Below, one piece after another: positions 26,701-41,700 of a DNA stretch of 64,000 bases. Each line of letters starts with the position of its first letter. Positions within the stretch are counted from its first letter, which is position 1. This DNA is from Musa acuminata AAA Group (taxonomy: Eukaryota; Streptophyta; Magnoliopsida; Zingiberales; Musaceae). Location of the stretch: assembly GCF_036884655.1 (NCBI RefSeq), contig NC_088337.1:30781001-30845000 (forward strand), in the 5' to 3' direction. The notes under the pieces were generated by a model. The model was not told the DNA's origin. It ran no database searches and saw only the letters and a list, made by a program, of their open reading frames with translations. A program made the translations under genes and the position numbers.

Positions 26701-29700
26701 CCAAATTACGTTCAGCTCAGTTAGTCCAGAATCACATAAAAAATTTAAATCTCAATCAGAAGTGTCTTCAGTCTACGCACATCTTGGCACATAAATTCTA
26801 TAAACACTGTTCATTTATTTTCTCTTGTGCATAGGAAAACTTCAGAACATAATAGTACTTGAGAACACATTTTAATAGTTGTAGATCATGTCTAAAGACT
26901 CTAAACTATAAGATTTAGAGTGAATAAGATGCCTTACAACTAAATTGCAAGTTGTAAAAATAGAATTGAAGTTTTCACTATTGGCTGTCTTGTGATCAGG
27001 GTTTTAAGCACCAAAATGTCAGTGCTTGTAACTGTTTTGACACCTTTACAGGGCTCTTTATCATAACAAATAAAGGATTTTAATGCCTGTGTGAATGTAA
27101 TGGACCAAGCCACACAATATTAATGTATGATAGAATAAATTTAGGCCAATATCGGCTTAAAGGGGATATGCCAACCAGCAAGGCAAGTTATATACTCAGC
27201 CAGAAGTCCATAACGGTCTCGACACTCCTCTGTGCCATAAAACAGTCCTTGTGAAAAACAACAGCATCAAAGATTTCATCAGCAAGAGACTAGAATGACC
27301 TTGACTTCAGGTACTATGGCCCAGAATCTGATGCAGTGCCAAAGCAGGGCATCATTCTTAGCTTCTCTGATAAATATGGCATCACAACAAAACCCTTCAT
27401 TTTCAGGTATGTTCACAAATCACAACTATCATTTAGTTCTTCAAATAATTTTCCATTTTCTTGTTTCTTAAAAATGTTTTCCTTCTCTCCCTTCGTGTTC
27501 TTTAGTGTCACTAACATGCTGAGCCAGGATGATGAGTTTTGGTACAACTTTAGATAAATTAATTACAAGATAGAAAGTACATATGTTGACTCTATATAGA
27601 TACTTCATTTCTCCTGAAAATTCACCAAAAAAGTTATCGAGCACAATATGCATATATGCCCATAATTAAATTGAGTCATACATGCCTGCAAATTACCAGC
27701 ACAATATGCACAGAAATCTTGTAATGTCTATGCATATATGCCCATAATTAAAAGGATGCAGCAAATGATATTCCAAAGTGGGTTCGCACATATGTGGCAT
27801 ACAGTGTGCTAATTCTTGCAATGCTGCTGATGATTAAGAATGATGCACAAGGCAGAATCATTCAGAACCAGTGTCTGCCATACCGAATCGTACCGCCCGG
27901 TATGGGTGGTATGTACCGGTCCGATAGGCCAGCGGTACGCGAACCGTCTGGTACCGGTCCGCACTGTAGCAGTGCACTGTAGTACTGTATCAGTGCACCA
28001 GTACACTGTAGCACTGCACTGTTGCAGTACTACAGTACTCGGTACACCGTACCGTACCGGTACCGAGCCCAGGTCGAAATACCGGTACGGTACGGTATTA
28101 CGAACCTTATTCAGAACTACTTCAAAAAATCTCCAAACATTTTTCTAAATACCTGTGTTCATAGAAAGGTTGAAGAAGATAGACTACTATTCATAGGAGT
28201 TACCTAACAAAATCTCCTTTCAGTGCTGGAGTTCCAGAATACTGTATGCTAATTTCATCTCCATGATTAGCCCACACTGAAACAAGGAAAGTCACAAGAT
28301 TAACCCTGATGGTAAGGATATCATATAATTGCAAAAGGTGGATCGCAATGAAAATGCAAAATATATACTCACAAATTTTGAAGTTTGCATCAAAAAATGG
28401 ATATGCAGTAATTAGGTCATCAGAACCAAAAAATCCAATTCGCTTAAGTTGGCTTTCCAGCATCTTTCTCCCAATCATGCTCTGGGGACCACAAGATAGA
28501 TATATATGAAAAGTATGTCTAATAACAGTGATTCAAGCCCTTTATAGATCAATTTAAATTAAAAATTACTTGCCAAACACAGAAAATAACTGGAAAAATT
28601 GGGAACATGGATAGAGCAGGGCAAGTCAAAGTGTGTCATACACAGCACATATTTGCAAACTAACATTAAAGTATGCACCACAAAGAAGCAAATGACAAAG
28701 ATTTTCATTTTCAAGAAACAAGAAAAAGGCTTATTGCCTACAGAAAAAGAACAAATGAGAGATAGATCTTAATAATTGAAGAGTTAAATATTTAATACAA
28801 CATAGAAGTTGGACTACTGTACACAGATTGAAAAGTTATTTTCTAATTCAAATTTATTTATAGAGTATATTTTTTGAATCAATGCAGGATGAGATCTCTT
28901 ACTGATATCACTTAATGTCTTCAACTCTTCATACAAATGAAATTCAGTTTTTGACATTTCTACCGATAGATGTTTTTTTTCTCAGTTCCACTGATACATG
29001 TTACGATGGTTTCATTGCCAACTAATTTTCTGATAAATAAATTCCAACAGATTATTTATTATCAAAGTAAAAGAAGCATGGACTTTAGATGGATTAACTA
29101 CAAAGACAAAAGCTAAAACACATTCATCATTCCAATAATTGACTATAAACTTTGTCACCATATCAACAAAAATTCAGAAGCAACAGATGAGTGAGATGAC
29201 TTTACACCAATTCTTTTGCTTTTTTACAAATCCAGCCTAATAAAATGGTCTCACGTGAGCCCATAATACAATTAGAATAATCTAACTAGAATATTAGCAT
29301 TCACCTGTGTAACATTTGTTCGATCTAAGCAGTCAATACAATTTGTTCTCACAACTCCCGTCTGACCTGCAACTTTCTCGCCTTTCTCATTCAACAGAAA
29401 GTATCTAAAAAACCAATAAATAATAAGGTTAACCATTCAGATATTACCAAAAGTACACTTGAAGTGAGCACCATAGTAGTGCTGCATGGTACCACGATTA
29501 CCATAAATGTGAAAAAATATATCATAGTAGTTCTCGCCTTTCTCATATTTTTTCCTTTGTAAGAAAAAATAGATCATAAATGTGAAAGAAAAAATTTGGA
29601 AGGCAAAAAGTAGTGCCGCATGGTACCACGAATACCATAATATAAGAAAAAGTGTAATGGTCTTACGGTCGAAAGGTTTGAAGTTGAAGCAGAGAAAAAT

Positions 29701-32700
29701 AATTTGGCATATAGACTTGCTGCCTCCCAAATTTATTATATGGTGTTTCTAATTATGTCATATAACTTATTCTGTTGCCAAACTTAAGTTTAAGCATTAT
29801 ACGCCATACTTATCAGAACCAAACCGATCATTGACTTAAATAGGTTCACTAGGTCAATAGTCTGATAGGTGGAAAAATCAGTCGAACACATTACATAAAT
29901 TCTACTGTATATTTTATTTTTACAATTATCATGATTTTATTTTTTATTTTTCATATAGTTTGTTTTCTTTTTGTTCTTCCTTCTCCTTGACATGCTCCTT
30001 TCTCCCATCCCTTCGTCTCATTCTCTTCTCCCCGGTTTCACCTTTTGCTCCATTCTCCTCTCGTTCTTTTCTTTTTATTTACCCTTTCCTTTGCCCTTTC
30101 TTCTTCCTCTCATCCTCCTCTTCTCCTATTCCTCCGCTTCTCCTTTAGATGATTTCAACAAAGTGGGCATGATGCACTGAGCATCCACAGGCACATGAGA
30201 AACAGGGAGCAAATGAAAGATGGAGTGATTTTGAATCGATTTGATTTGATGGTATCTACTATAATTCAATTGTATTTACCATCGTTTTTGCATGTCTTAA
30301 AAAATTGACTAGTTTGTTCTAACCTAATTGAATGCAATGATTAATTAAAGAATCAGATCTAGTCCTGCTTTCTGTCACATCTAATATTTTAATCAAATTG
30401 AGCCAATTTCAAAGTTGATTCATTGTTTGTCCAACTAAACCGAGTAGTCTAAATGACTAATTACATCAATATAATTACTATATTTTTACCTTTTCTGAAA
30501 CTTATCATTATAAATCTCTTGGCGCTGTAGTCTTATTCTAAGCTAGGTATATGCAAATCTCTCTACTGCCCTCTACGTTATTCCGATAGTTGCCTCAATA
30601 TACAAAAGGCATTAAAGGTTAATAATCCATGCATAAAACAAAACTGATTGAAAGAAATTCTTGTTTCAAATTTTATTCTACCTTCAATTCAAAGTTCCAC
30701 TACATGACTCATTAGCTTATTTCTTTCTAGAATTTTCACGATAAGATGGATAATTAATATTTAAATAGATTGATTTGCCTATATATCATGGGATTGAAGC
30801 TAGTTATATGGCTGATTTTGACTTACATTAATCCAAACCACAAGCCTAACCGTGAGAACAAAACCTGTCATACTTACTCATCAAGCTCACAATGACACTA
30901 GGTCCATTAGTTTCAAAAATCTTCATGCAAGAACTGCAATTTCATACTGAGGGTGCATATCGGTCCATGGCTGCAATTTTGATACTAAAATTATAATAAA
31001 GACTTCTTATGCTATGTTGCAAGAAATAACTGTGACAATTAATTTATTCAAAATAGTCAATTTTAAGCAATTACAAATAGTTCATAAGTATAGTAGTTTT
31101 AAAAGAATGACTTTAATAATCAACTATGTTACAAAGTACAAGAAAAGAAAAGATGATTCACCTTCAACTCACAGTGTAAGTATGCTTAAGCAATTTGCAG
31201 GATACAGCCTGACTGTGAATCCTATCAAGCCACATATAATTTATATCCATATAAATTGATAAAATGATAATCCTGTCAAATGTTAACTAACAGTGCAGGT
31301 GTTGATAAATTGATATTCGTATAATGTAGCTACTGTATGTATATAAAGAAAGACATCTCATACACATGTTCATAGTAAATGTAACAAGTCAAAGTTGATT
31401 CATCTATACAAACGTCAAATAAACCAAGCTCGATAGGTTAACTAATGTATCAATCGAAGATAGCAAGGCAAACTGCATACCCATGCTTATTCAGGTAGTC
31501 CTCGATTTGATTATAAAGGAGAGAGAGGCGCTCAAAATGTATATGGCCACAGATTTGATGGAAGTCAAAATGTACATACCTAGAACAGGAGGTAGATTTG
31601 AGCTAAAGAAATAATACAAAAATATTGTTTTCCTATGCATGCCATATTACCTAATATCATCATTTTGAATGGTCTGCATTGCTTTTGCAAATCTTTCACT
31701 CAGACGTCCCTCACTTCCATGCTGATTATTGTGCAAAAATAAGAAAGAATTGACAAAATTTATACAGTACTCAGATTTCAGAAAATACATATAATGAAGA
31801 TATATGCTAAAAGGAATTCTGTAGTCAATTACATCCACAAAACTGACTGTTAAACAAGCACTGTCACAAACCCATCATATCTTTGCATGCATGGACTATA
31901 AATTAAAGCAGTAATGCCAATTACAAGATTAAAAATAAAATCTAATTTAAACTCCCATTTAGATCCTAAAATGGAAACTTCCAATTTCCTTATATTGTCT
32001 CTAAATGCTCAGCAAAGAACGCCATTAATCTTCTACAGACGAACGACACACACAACCCAAAACTTTACCTTCTATATTTGAACATTTAAGTTTGTTACCA
32101 TAACTAATCATGTAAATCCAACCTGTGTTTGTGTTAGCTTAGAATACTTTATTTACTACATCATAAATACTTATCACCGCCTTTGTTTGTGATTAACATT
32201 TACTTGTCGCGATCCAAGTGTTCCAGGGAAACATTAGCTTATCATTGTCAGAGATCAGAGAGACTTGGATCAATCCCACCAGAAATCTAACCCTTGACCA
32301 ATTCAATACCACAAAAGATGGAAGCCAACCACATAACCAATCAAGTATTTTCTTGGTTCCTTTAGCTGTATTATCTTTTTAGTTCAATTCATCAAAACTC
32401 TTCAATACTTCAACATTATACAATCAATTTTTTTTCTAAGACGATTTTGGCGACCACTAAGCTAGATACATGTGATCCAAATATAGCTGCTATAATGAAG
32501 GATATAAGAAAACAAGGATGGCCTGATACCGATTTTGGTAATGCATCCTACAAATGTGAGACCTGTATACTGGATAATATACTGATTCATACCATCTAAT
32601 TTTATTTGATAAGATAATATAAAATGAACAAATATGCACCTATCGAGTAACACATTTCAATACCAGTATCAGGTTGGATAGATAAACACCAATCAATACA

Positions 32701-35700
32701 TATCAGACTGACCATTATTTAAAACTTCATAAGCAACACTATCAAGAAAATTTTGCTCAACCTGAAAATAAACTACTATAATAACAAAAACCTTTTAAGA
32801 GAAAGGAAGGTCATAATGTTATATTTAACCACAAAAGCAAACAGTTTAAGTGCACATGATAAAATTTCCTATGTTTAAACTACATTTGCAGATTTATAAT
32901 AAAAGATTTATTAACGATAATATTATAGGATAACTATGTTGTCGTAGGAATTACCTTATTGACAAGGTCAACAGCTAAGACTGAACCATATTTTTTACTC
33001 AGATCCAAGAAATGACGTTCGGCTACACGAGACTGTCAAACAAAAAGAAATAAGGAAGTTAGTGCAGCCTGCACTCTAGAAGCAGCATAACATGATAACA
33101 TTATCTAAGAGCACCAAATGTAAAACAAACTGAAAAATGAAAATATCAGTTCTTACCGCCTCCTCGGGCCTAACAATCTCAAAGTTAGGTTTATATGTCA
33201 AGTCAACAATCTGCTCCCACAGAAATGGCATAGACCCACGAACCTACAAGCACTTAATTTAATTAAATGTTCTTTCAAAATGCAACTTAATATACATATC
33301 TTAAAAAGGATAAAAGATTATCAAAAGATATAGGATAAAGAACAAACAAAAAAGAAATAGACATACTAGACATATGCAGTAATCAGATAGTTAAAATCAA
33401 GATGCTCACCATGAAGAATTCTGCCAATTGATTAGGCACAAATCAAAAAGACTTATTTTTGGAAGATTCTTGGCTAATAAACCATGAATGATCCAAAACC
33501 CTATCTTACATTAGGAAGAGAAATTCCCTTGTATATAGTGGATTGTTTCTCTTGCTTTAAATTGAAAATCTAAGCACTCTATGAACATGCCTTTAGACTG
33601 TCAATAACAAATTGCAGAAAGTCAAATGGACAATTACAAAAGACAAACAAATATGCATCCACATCTTCTGCATTGTGATTTACAGAGAAATTAAAGCACA
33701 AGACAATTTAAGATATTGTTGAACAATTCAAATTCAGATAAGCTATAAATGCATGCTGGGAGAAGTGCAAGGCCATCTCTAAAAGCGATCTATCTGTACT
33801 CAAGCATATTCTCCTTGAATTTAACTGGCCAAATCAATTTCACAATAGAGCAACTCAGACAAAAAGAAACCTCAACCTACTTGAACAAAGGATGCTGTAA
33901 AACCATTTGATTGCAATATCTGTTCACTTTCAACAAAATTTGCAACGTATCCCTCAGTATCAGCTCCTCTTCTCCACATCCGAGTACCTTCAAACAAATA
34001 ATAGTTTCAAGTTTCAACAGCACATCATTTTATTGCAAGATAAATGTACTAAAAATTGGAAAAAGTTAAAGATAGATAATGTGATATGATTATCATGTTT
34101 TAGTATCAAATTGATACAGTTCAAATGAAAATCCCATTCTATGGACCATTAACAGTGGCACTTTTTGATAAACAACATAAACCTGTTCTCCTCGTGCATC
34201 TACGTGCAATTAAAGTAACATTAACAACTTTTGGACTAATAGCTGCTTGAAAATTTTGGTAACCTGATGAGCAGTTAAGGATATTGAAAAGATTGCTTTA
34301 AGCATACAGTAAAAATTAAAGGAATGACGACCAAGCAAAGAACTTTATCAGGATACATCCTTGAATGATAGGTATAATGTATGAATCCAGCTGCAGAAAA
34401 ATTGTCAACGCATTAACATAGGATTCTTGAAAGGACCTTGGTAAACCATTGAAGTACTCGAGAATCACATCTCACTTTGTTATCAATGAGTGCTTCCAAC
34501 ATGTAGCTATTCCAAAGAAATCTAGGTTCTGCCTGCAAGATAAATTCGGTAAGCGATAGAAATAAAAGCATTGCTCTTCTGCAACAAAGAACACTAACTA
34601 GGAACCGTATAGGATCAAGTTTCTAATGATAGATAGTTAACTAGAACAAGCAATTGTCAGCATAGAAAGCAACATAGAATACAGATACAGAAGACTAGAC
34701 AGATATGATAAAACATAATCTGTTACCATAAGGATTTATCACCAAATCCATTGCTGCTGCTCACATGAGGACAAAAAAGATCACAATGAAGATGCAGTAG
34801 CCCATGATTTAAAAGTCAATCAGGTCAATTATGTGACTGTTTAAGCTAAGGTTTGACTTACTAGTCCGAGCCGATGTGCCGGCTAGTCGACCGATGGCAC
34901 AGCACATGTTGCTTTGTACCGGTGTATCGACACACGGTATGCTGATACATACCGATGTTTTGACGAGGAAGAAAAAGAGGTTGAAGAGGAAGGTCCGATG
35001 GACAAACAGAGGAGAAAGAAGGAGAGAGGAAGAAGAAGAAAGAAAAGGAAGAGAAGAAGTGCAATGATACTTGGGAAATAGCAACAGTAGCGACAGCATA
35101 GAAGGGAAGCAGTAACATCATAGCGGCAAAGAGGTGGTGCCGCTGCAGCATCGCAACGGCAAAGCGGCGAAGAGGCAGTGGCGTTGCAGCACCACAGTGG
35201 CGAAGCAACGAATAGGCAATGCCGCTACAGCATCGCAGTGGTGAATCAACGAAGAGGTAGCGTTGCTGCAGCAGCAAAGAGGCAGCACTGTTGCAACATC
35301 ATAGCGGTGAAGAGGCAGTGCCGCGGCTTTGTATGCGAGAAGAGCCCTAATATGCATTTTTTAATGCTGAAATGGATTGGGGCCCACCACTTTTTGATTT
35401 TTTTTTATTATTCTAATGTAGACCACCCGAAACAGGGTGGTCCACATATTGGTCCATGCTCGGACCGGTATGTACCGCCCAAACCGTACCATTTCGGGCG
35501 GTATAGCAATCCCTGGACTTTAAGCCAAACATGGACCTTAAAAACAAAAAAAAAAGTTTTTGGATGGGATTTTATGGTCTACTGTCTACTGGCCCAGTTC
35601 AAGATCAGTGGTACACACTGCCATAGCAGGCAGGACACAGATTTAGTTCACAATCTCAGTTTTGCAGTGACATACTGAATCTTCCAGGGCTCCATCAGTT

Positions 35701-38700
35701 CATACCACTTGATGAAAAATTCACAGTTTGACACCCATTCGTGGAAACTGCTGAAATTCAATTGGCCTCTAAACTCAAGAACATCTATCTTTGTCTTCCT
35801 AGGACTTTTCAAGCAGGTCTTTCCGAGAAAAAGGGAAGCCAAATTCTAATTCAATGACTCCTTACATTTCTTCCACGTCTGATATTTCCATCAATTCTTT
35901 GTTGCTTCTACTGTTGAGGCAATTATATAATCAACTACTTGAGAAATTGCACCAAATTGTCACTTTTGTTATTGTTGAAGAAAAATCGATCGTGAAAGTT
36001 TCTTTATTTTATTTTGATGGTCTTTCTTGGTGATCAAGGCACTTGTCATGGCCTGCATTCGTCATCATCTTCCATGTTTTATTCTGATACAATTGATGAG
36101 AGAATGGGACAATATATGAAGAAAATGATTCACCATGGTCCCTAGCAGCAGATATGTATATCTTATCTTATTTGCTTCAGAAATAAGCAAGATTGGCAGT
36201 TCAATGTTGTTCTTTCCAATTCCACAGATCTGGATGACAAACAAATGTTGTAGATCATGGAACAGATCAGTTCAGATCTTGCCTAAATATAGCTTGTAGA
36301 CCTGCGGGCTGGGTAGAATGGAGATATTAACAGAAGCTTCTTTGGGACAAGAAAGCAGAGTCTACATAGCCTAACTAAAAAAGGTGATGAAACTAAAAGA
36401 CTAATAGACAAGGAAAGAAGAGAAAAAAGGATTAGGCAAAGAGAGAATGTAGAGGTCCCTCTCAATGGGAAGAAGGAAAGGCCTATTCCTGTTGAATCAA
36501 TATGAACAACAAAAAAAAAAAACCAAAAAAGAATAACTGAATATGATAAATATGTTTATGGTTCGCCTTAACGGTCTATACCAGTGTACTAATCGGCTGT
36601 CGGTATGGTAAGTATCGACATACCGACACATGGTACAATGGGGCATACTAATAGACTGGTGGTATGTACCACCCATATCGATCCCTTATTGAACCGATAT
36701 ATAACACCCATACCGGTCAGACTATACATCGTTGTTCGGCGAACCTTGAATACGTTTACAGGACTTTAATAGATTAACCAACCAACAAGCATCCATTCTC
36801 AATCAGAACATAAGACGAAATATACTTCAAACTCATTCATTATTCCTTAAGCTAATTAAGTTAAATAGAAAAGTTCTAGTACAATTCAACTCTTATAGGA
36901 AACAGCTTATAGATGATCTTTGCCAATGCAAGAAAATCAATCTGCAATAACAACTATGCATTAAACCAAATCGAAAAATATATACTAAAGGTTGAAGAAT
37001 GAATTAAATGTAAAACTATATGATCTAAAAACATTGAAATTGCAATGTTATTAACTTGTTATCAGGATTCAGATATCCAAACCTGTCTCCAAAGAGGAAG
37101 CAGCTTTGACTCATTTCCTAGCTCATGTAACCTCTGTAAGCTGCAACATAAATTATGACTTGCATCAGGAGATATTATATCAAGATCATGTGTAGCTTCA
37201 TTGGTTAAATTGCAGGATTTTGGAAAGTTAAATTTACTATAATAGATTTACCAAGATTAGCAAAATCGCCTGGTACAATTCAGTACAGACAGTATTTATC
37301 CACCCAAGAGGTTATCGGTACACCAACAAGGTAATCTGGACTTTATGCCCACAACGGATCTGTAACGGGTGATACCACCTGCTATGCTCAATACAAGGTC
37401 AATGCTACCTAGTAGAGGGCTGGTACCGCTCGATTCAAGTTGGTACAGGCTCTATACCAGACAATTTCTTTTTTTATTTTGCAGTCCTTTTAAGTTATTA
37501 TTTCTAAGGTTTTTTTTAAGTGTTTTTTTTTTAACTTGGTAGGTACCAGTAATATCAGGTGTTAATACACTGGTATGGAAGGATAAGACATCAGTCCGAA
37601 CGCTGACCGATACAGTACCAATAAACGAAAATACAAACCTTGAATATACTAGTCAGCTCATACCGGTTCTAGTTAAAACTAGTACCAGTATACTAATTAA
37701 TAAGATTCAATCTTGACTATTTTTAGTGTCTTGTATTGTTTTAAAAAACTTGCAACCAACAGAAATGGTCAACCAACAATTGGCTCATAACCCAGTGACT
37801 CCTCACTCTTACTTTCACATGATGAGCAAAGAAAGAGAAACACAAAATACGAAAGACCATTTAAGAAAATGGACAGTTGTCTCAGAAGATCTCCTTACTA
37901 CAGACAAGTTTATTATTAGCAATCAATGTGTTTCGACTATCAATAGCAAAATGGACAGTTGTCTCGGAAGATCTCCTTACTACAGACAAGTTTATTATTA
38001 GCAATCAATGTGTTTCGACTATCAATAGCCCATCCATCCTAATAAACAAGTGAATGACCACAGAAAAAAGCATAATACAAGGAAAAGGCAAACAAATGTG
38101 GGGTCATGTTTATCCCTTTAGTAATATGATATTGGATAAATAGTCAATATAGAGAATAGTGTCTATATCATATAGCGTCTCACATCAATTAACATTGATT
38201 ATCCTCCCACACTCCAAAATGTAACTTTAGCTTCAATCTCCTCTATACCATAGAATCTATCTCTTTTGTCTAGCAACTTAACTTGCTGTCGTACTTTAAA
38301 CAAATAAGACCATCCAAACATTTACTACCATCTAGTTAAAATCAAAACAAAATTGATGCATAAGCACATGGAGACAAGAAATTTTCTTCTTCAACGGTTG
38401 TGAGGCCAAATATCAAATCAAACTTGGGTTCTTCTCACATGATTGGAGCAAAATTTATTTGGTTAGGCTATGTAGGATTAAGGCAAGAAGACAAGCCTTG
38501 TGCCACGGAAAGATGGCTCTATTTTGACCCAGATAACCAATGTTCTAGTCACGAAACAACTTCTCCACTACTAGGAGTAAGATTGTGTACATTGATTCTT
38601 TCAAAACCCAACATTAGCAAGAACCTAAAGCCCTAAGTTGTACCTTCATTTATGGTGAGGACCTAGGTTTGAGGAGTGCAATAATGACCACCATAACCTA

Positions 38701-41700
38701 TGGTTAAGTATAAGGAGTTCAAGAAACCGAAGACAACTTTGGAAGGCCAGCCTAGCTTCATAACTGCCTCTTCACTTTCTCATTGTTACATAAAAAAAGA
38801 GAAGAAACTAGGAAGAGATACAATAAGCTTCCCATTTTCTTATTACTTCCAACTCCAAAAAAATCCCACTTCAAGTACATGAAAAACTAAAACGAATAGA
38901 AGAGAACTAAAATTTAAAAAATCAAGATAACTCTGAAGTCTGAACCTGGTTAAACACAAATCAATATAGAAGAGATGTCACTCATGTATACTCAATTACA
39001 AAGTGAGATAGTTTTACATATTCTATTTTCAATGTCACCAGAAATACCATAATAAAACACATCTAATCAGGAGATTGATTTATCAAGTGATTAATAAGTG
39101 TGCATTAAACACCAGCTCTTAAGTATAAACAAGATAGAAGAAATTAACATGACAACCACATGGCCGGTGGACCTTTTTTATCAGCCTAAATGGAAGAACA
39201 ATTTGAAAAGGACAAGATTAAAATAACTCACCAGAGTGTTAAATTAACATCATAGGAGAAGTACAGACCAGAAGTCCCTTCTGCAGCATTTAGAAGTTCA
39301 GAGAACTGAGCTTCCATCTTTTTCTGTCAACATATATTCTGACTGCATAAGTTAATATATATAGTCTAAATAAATCAAAGAAACTAATAATGCTTTCCAA
39401 CCTGCTCAGCTGAGGAACTCTTGAGAGAATGATTGCATGGGAGAATTTGCATGCCTGAGACCTTGTAAATAGGATGCCCTAAGTAAGATCCAACACATTC
39501 ACGCTCTGTTATAACCAACAGATATGCTCCTGCAGCATGCAATTGTAAGTAAATAGGTTAGCAGCTAGAAATATATTAAAATTGACTTCTGCACTTAACA
39601 CTGCAAAAGGAGATGATGAAATTATCAAAATAAATCCAAAATAAAATGTTATCCTAATTAACTTATGTTAATCCTTCAAGCAGAATATGACCAAACTTAC
39701 AACTGCCAGAATGAGGCAGAAAAAAAGATATGCAAGCAGCATGTGATCAACACTAAACTGACTCTTAACAGAATGAAGAGAATATAATCAGCAAGGACAT
39801 GATCAAGCCAAAGAATTCCTATGAAAAAGGAGGAATTCCACACTCCGCAGAATCATGAATTTTATCACCTCCTCTTGTTACATGGTCATCATGTCCTTCA
39901 AAGATTTATGAGCAGCTCGTGTTGAAAACAAAATTTAAAAAAAATGAAAATGAGCAACTGATGCTCAAGTAACGGGCATGATTTGGATTAGTTACAACTG
40001 TGTTCCACGTCAATAGCCAATAATCAGTTAGCAAGTCAATGTAGCAAGTCCAAAAAACAATCTGAATAGAGGCAGGTTTTTCAAACCACATGCCTATCAA
40101 TGAGTCACCAACTAAAAGACATGACACAAATCAGTCAAGCAACCACCAGGAAAATTATTGGTGTTCGGCAACAGCTACTCTGCTAGCCTAATTTGCCTTT
40201 GGATGACATTAACAATTACTGAATATGGTAGTGCTGGCATGACTATCGAAACCAAGCCTTGCATAAAACTTGGTAATCATAAGCCTAAATAATCCATATT
40301 TGAAGTTAAATAGTGAGTGCCACAAAAAAGAGAGGAGTTGATGATGCAAGTCATATGGATGATCTATCAGATAGCATGAACCAAGGCTATATGCAAGTCA
40401 TATTGTCGATCCTGATGCTGAAACAGTCCTTGGAACAATTATTTACTCAAAATTCAAGTATTTGGAGTCATATAAAGGCCAAGTGAAACATGCTACACAG
40501 AAAAGCCTTGCAATCATAGGCACATTTTAGACCTTTGCGGCACTTGACTTACTTCCACGTTAAAAACAATGCTCATTACCACACAACAGCAAAAACTAAA
40601 AACACTAATTGCACGGCTTTATATAGATAGTAAAACAATGCTCATTACCATGCAACTGCAGAATAGAGAGTAAAACATTCTTTATGTAGTAAAGTAGTCT
40701 TGCAAATCACAGGAAATTATTTGGAACAATTATTTACTCAAAACTCAGGGATTTGGAGCCACATAAAAGGCCAAGTGAAACATGCTACACAGAAAGCCTG
40801 GGAATCATAGGCACATTTTAAACCGTTGTGGCACTTGACTTGCTTCCAAGTTAAAACAATGCTCATTACCATGCAACAGCAAAAACTAAAAACACTAATT
40901 GCACGGCTTCCTGAAGCTAACATTAAAATTTGAAGTTTACAATTGTTCTGAAATAGTTAGACAAGCTACCTACATTAAAGAGAATATTATAACAGTAAGA
41001 AAACACAAAACATATTGAAAATAGTCACTGCCAGTGATGGCAATGCACATACCTAATAAAAGCTTAAGAATTCCAATCACACCAAAAATGGTACGAATGT
41101 TTGGAGATTGTGTAGTACTGCATTCCGGAAGCTCACCTGTTCACAGTACAACCAGATGAACCTTTTGTGTAATAGCTTAAACATAGTAACTCGTTTAATA
41201 CTCATACCCAAGAGCAATTGAACAAGTAAACTAGAATAATAAGATAATTGCTTCAAGATATATAATAAAATAAAGCAACTTCAATTCTGATTTGTAGAAA
41301 GTTACAGCTTCATAGGAGACAGTCAATAAAAAACAATCTTTAATAGATATTTCTTACCATGTACCAGTACTGTACCAGTCTGTACCACCATACCAAGTAT
41401 TGGTACACCAGTACGGACTAAGTTTCAGAAAAAGAATGAAAATTACACAAATAAAAATAAAAAGAAAGTGTTAGTACACTGGGTAGTATACACCCTGTAC
41501 CAGACAGTATGGCCCCCGTACTAGACATACCGTCTGATTCATCCTAGTATGCATACCAGTGAGGGACCAGTAAATACTGCTCGTACCTTATGATACCAGG
41601 CGATATCGCAAACCTTACCTCTTATGATCATTTTGTCCTAATGAAATTATATAAGCAGACAAATAGAGAGGATAGTATTCAACACCCATACAAATAGAGA

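Noticed and set aside
27860..28117. MULE origin with a 9-bp duplication for the GTACC family
   Set aside because: One copy would allow 9 bp, but the 4.2, 6.2 and 42.0 kb copies give exactly 8 bp, so hAT fits better.
29376..29545. 15-bp match between SAC exon 14 (CTCGCCTTTCTCAT) and the neighbouring intron
   Set aside because: Too short and pyrimidine-biased to show an exon duplication.
34809..35357. Minus-strand Leu/Ala-rich frames
   Set aside because: They translate the minisatellite in the 671-bp element.
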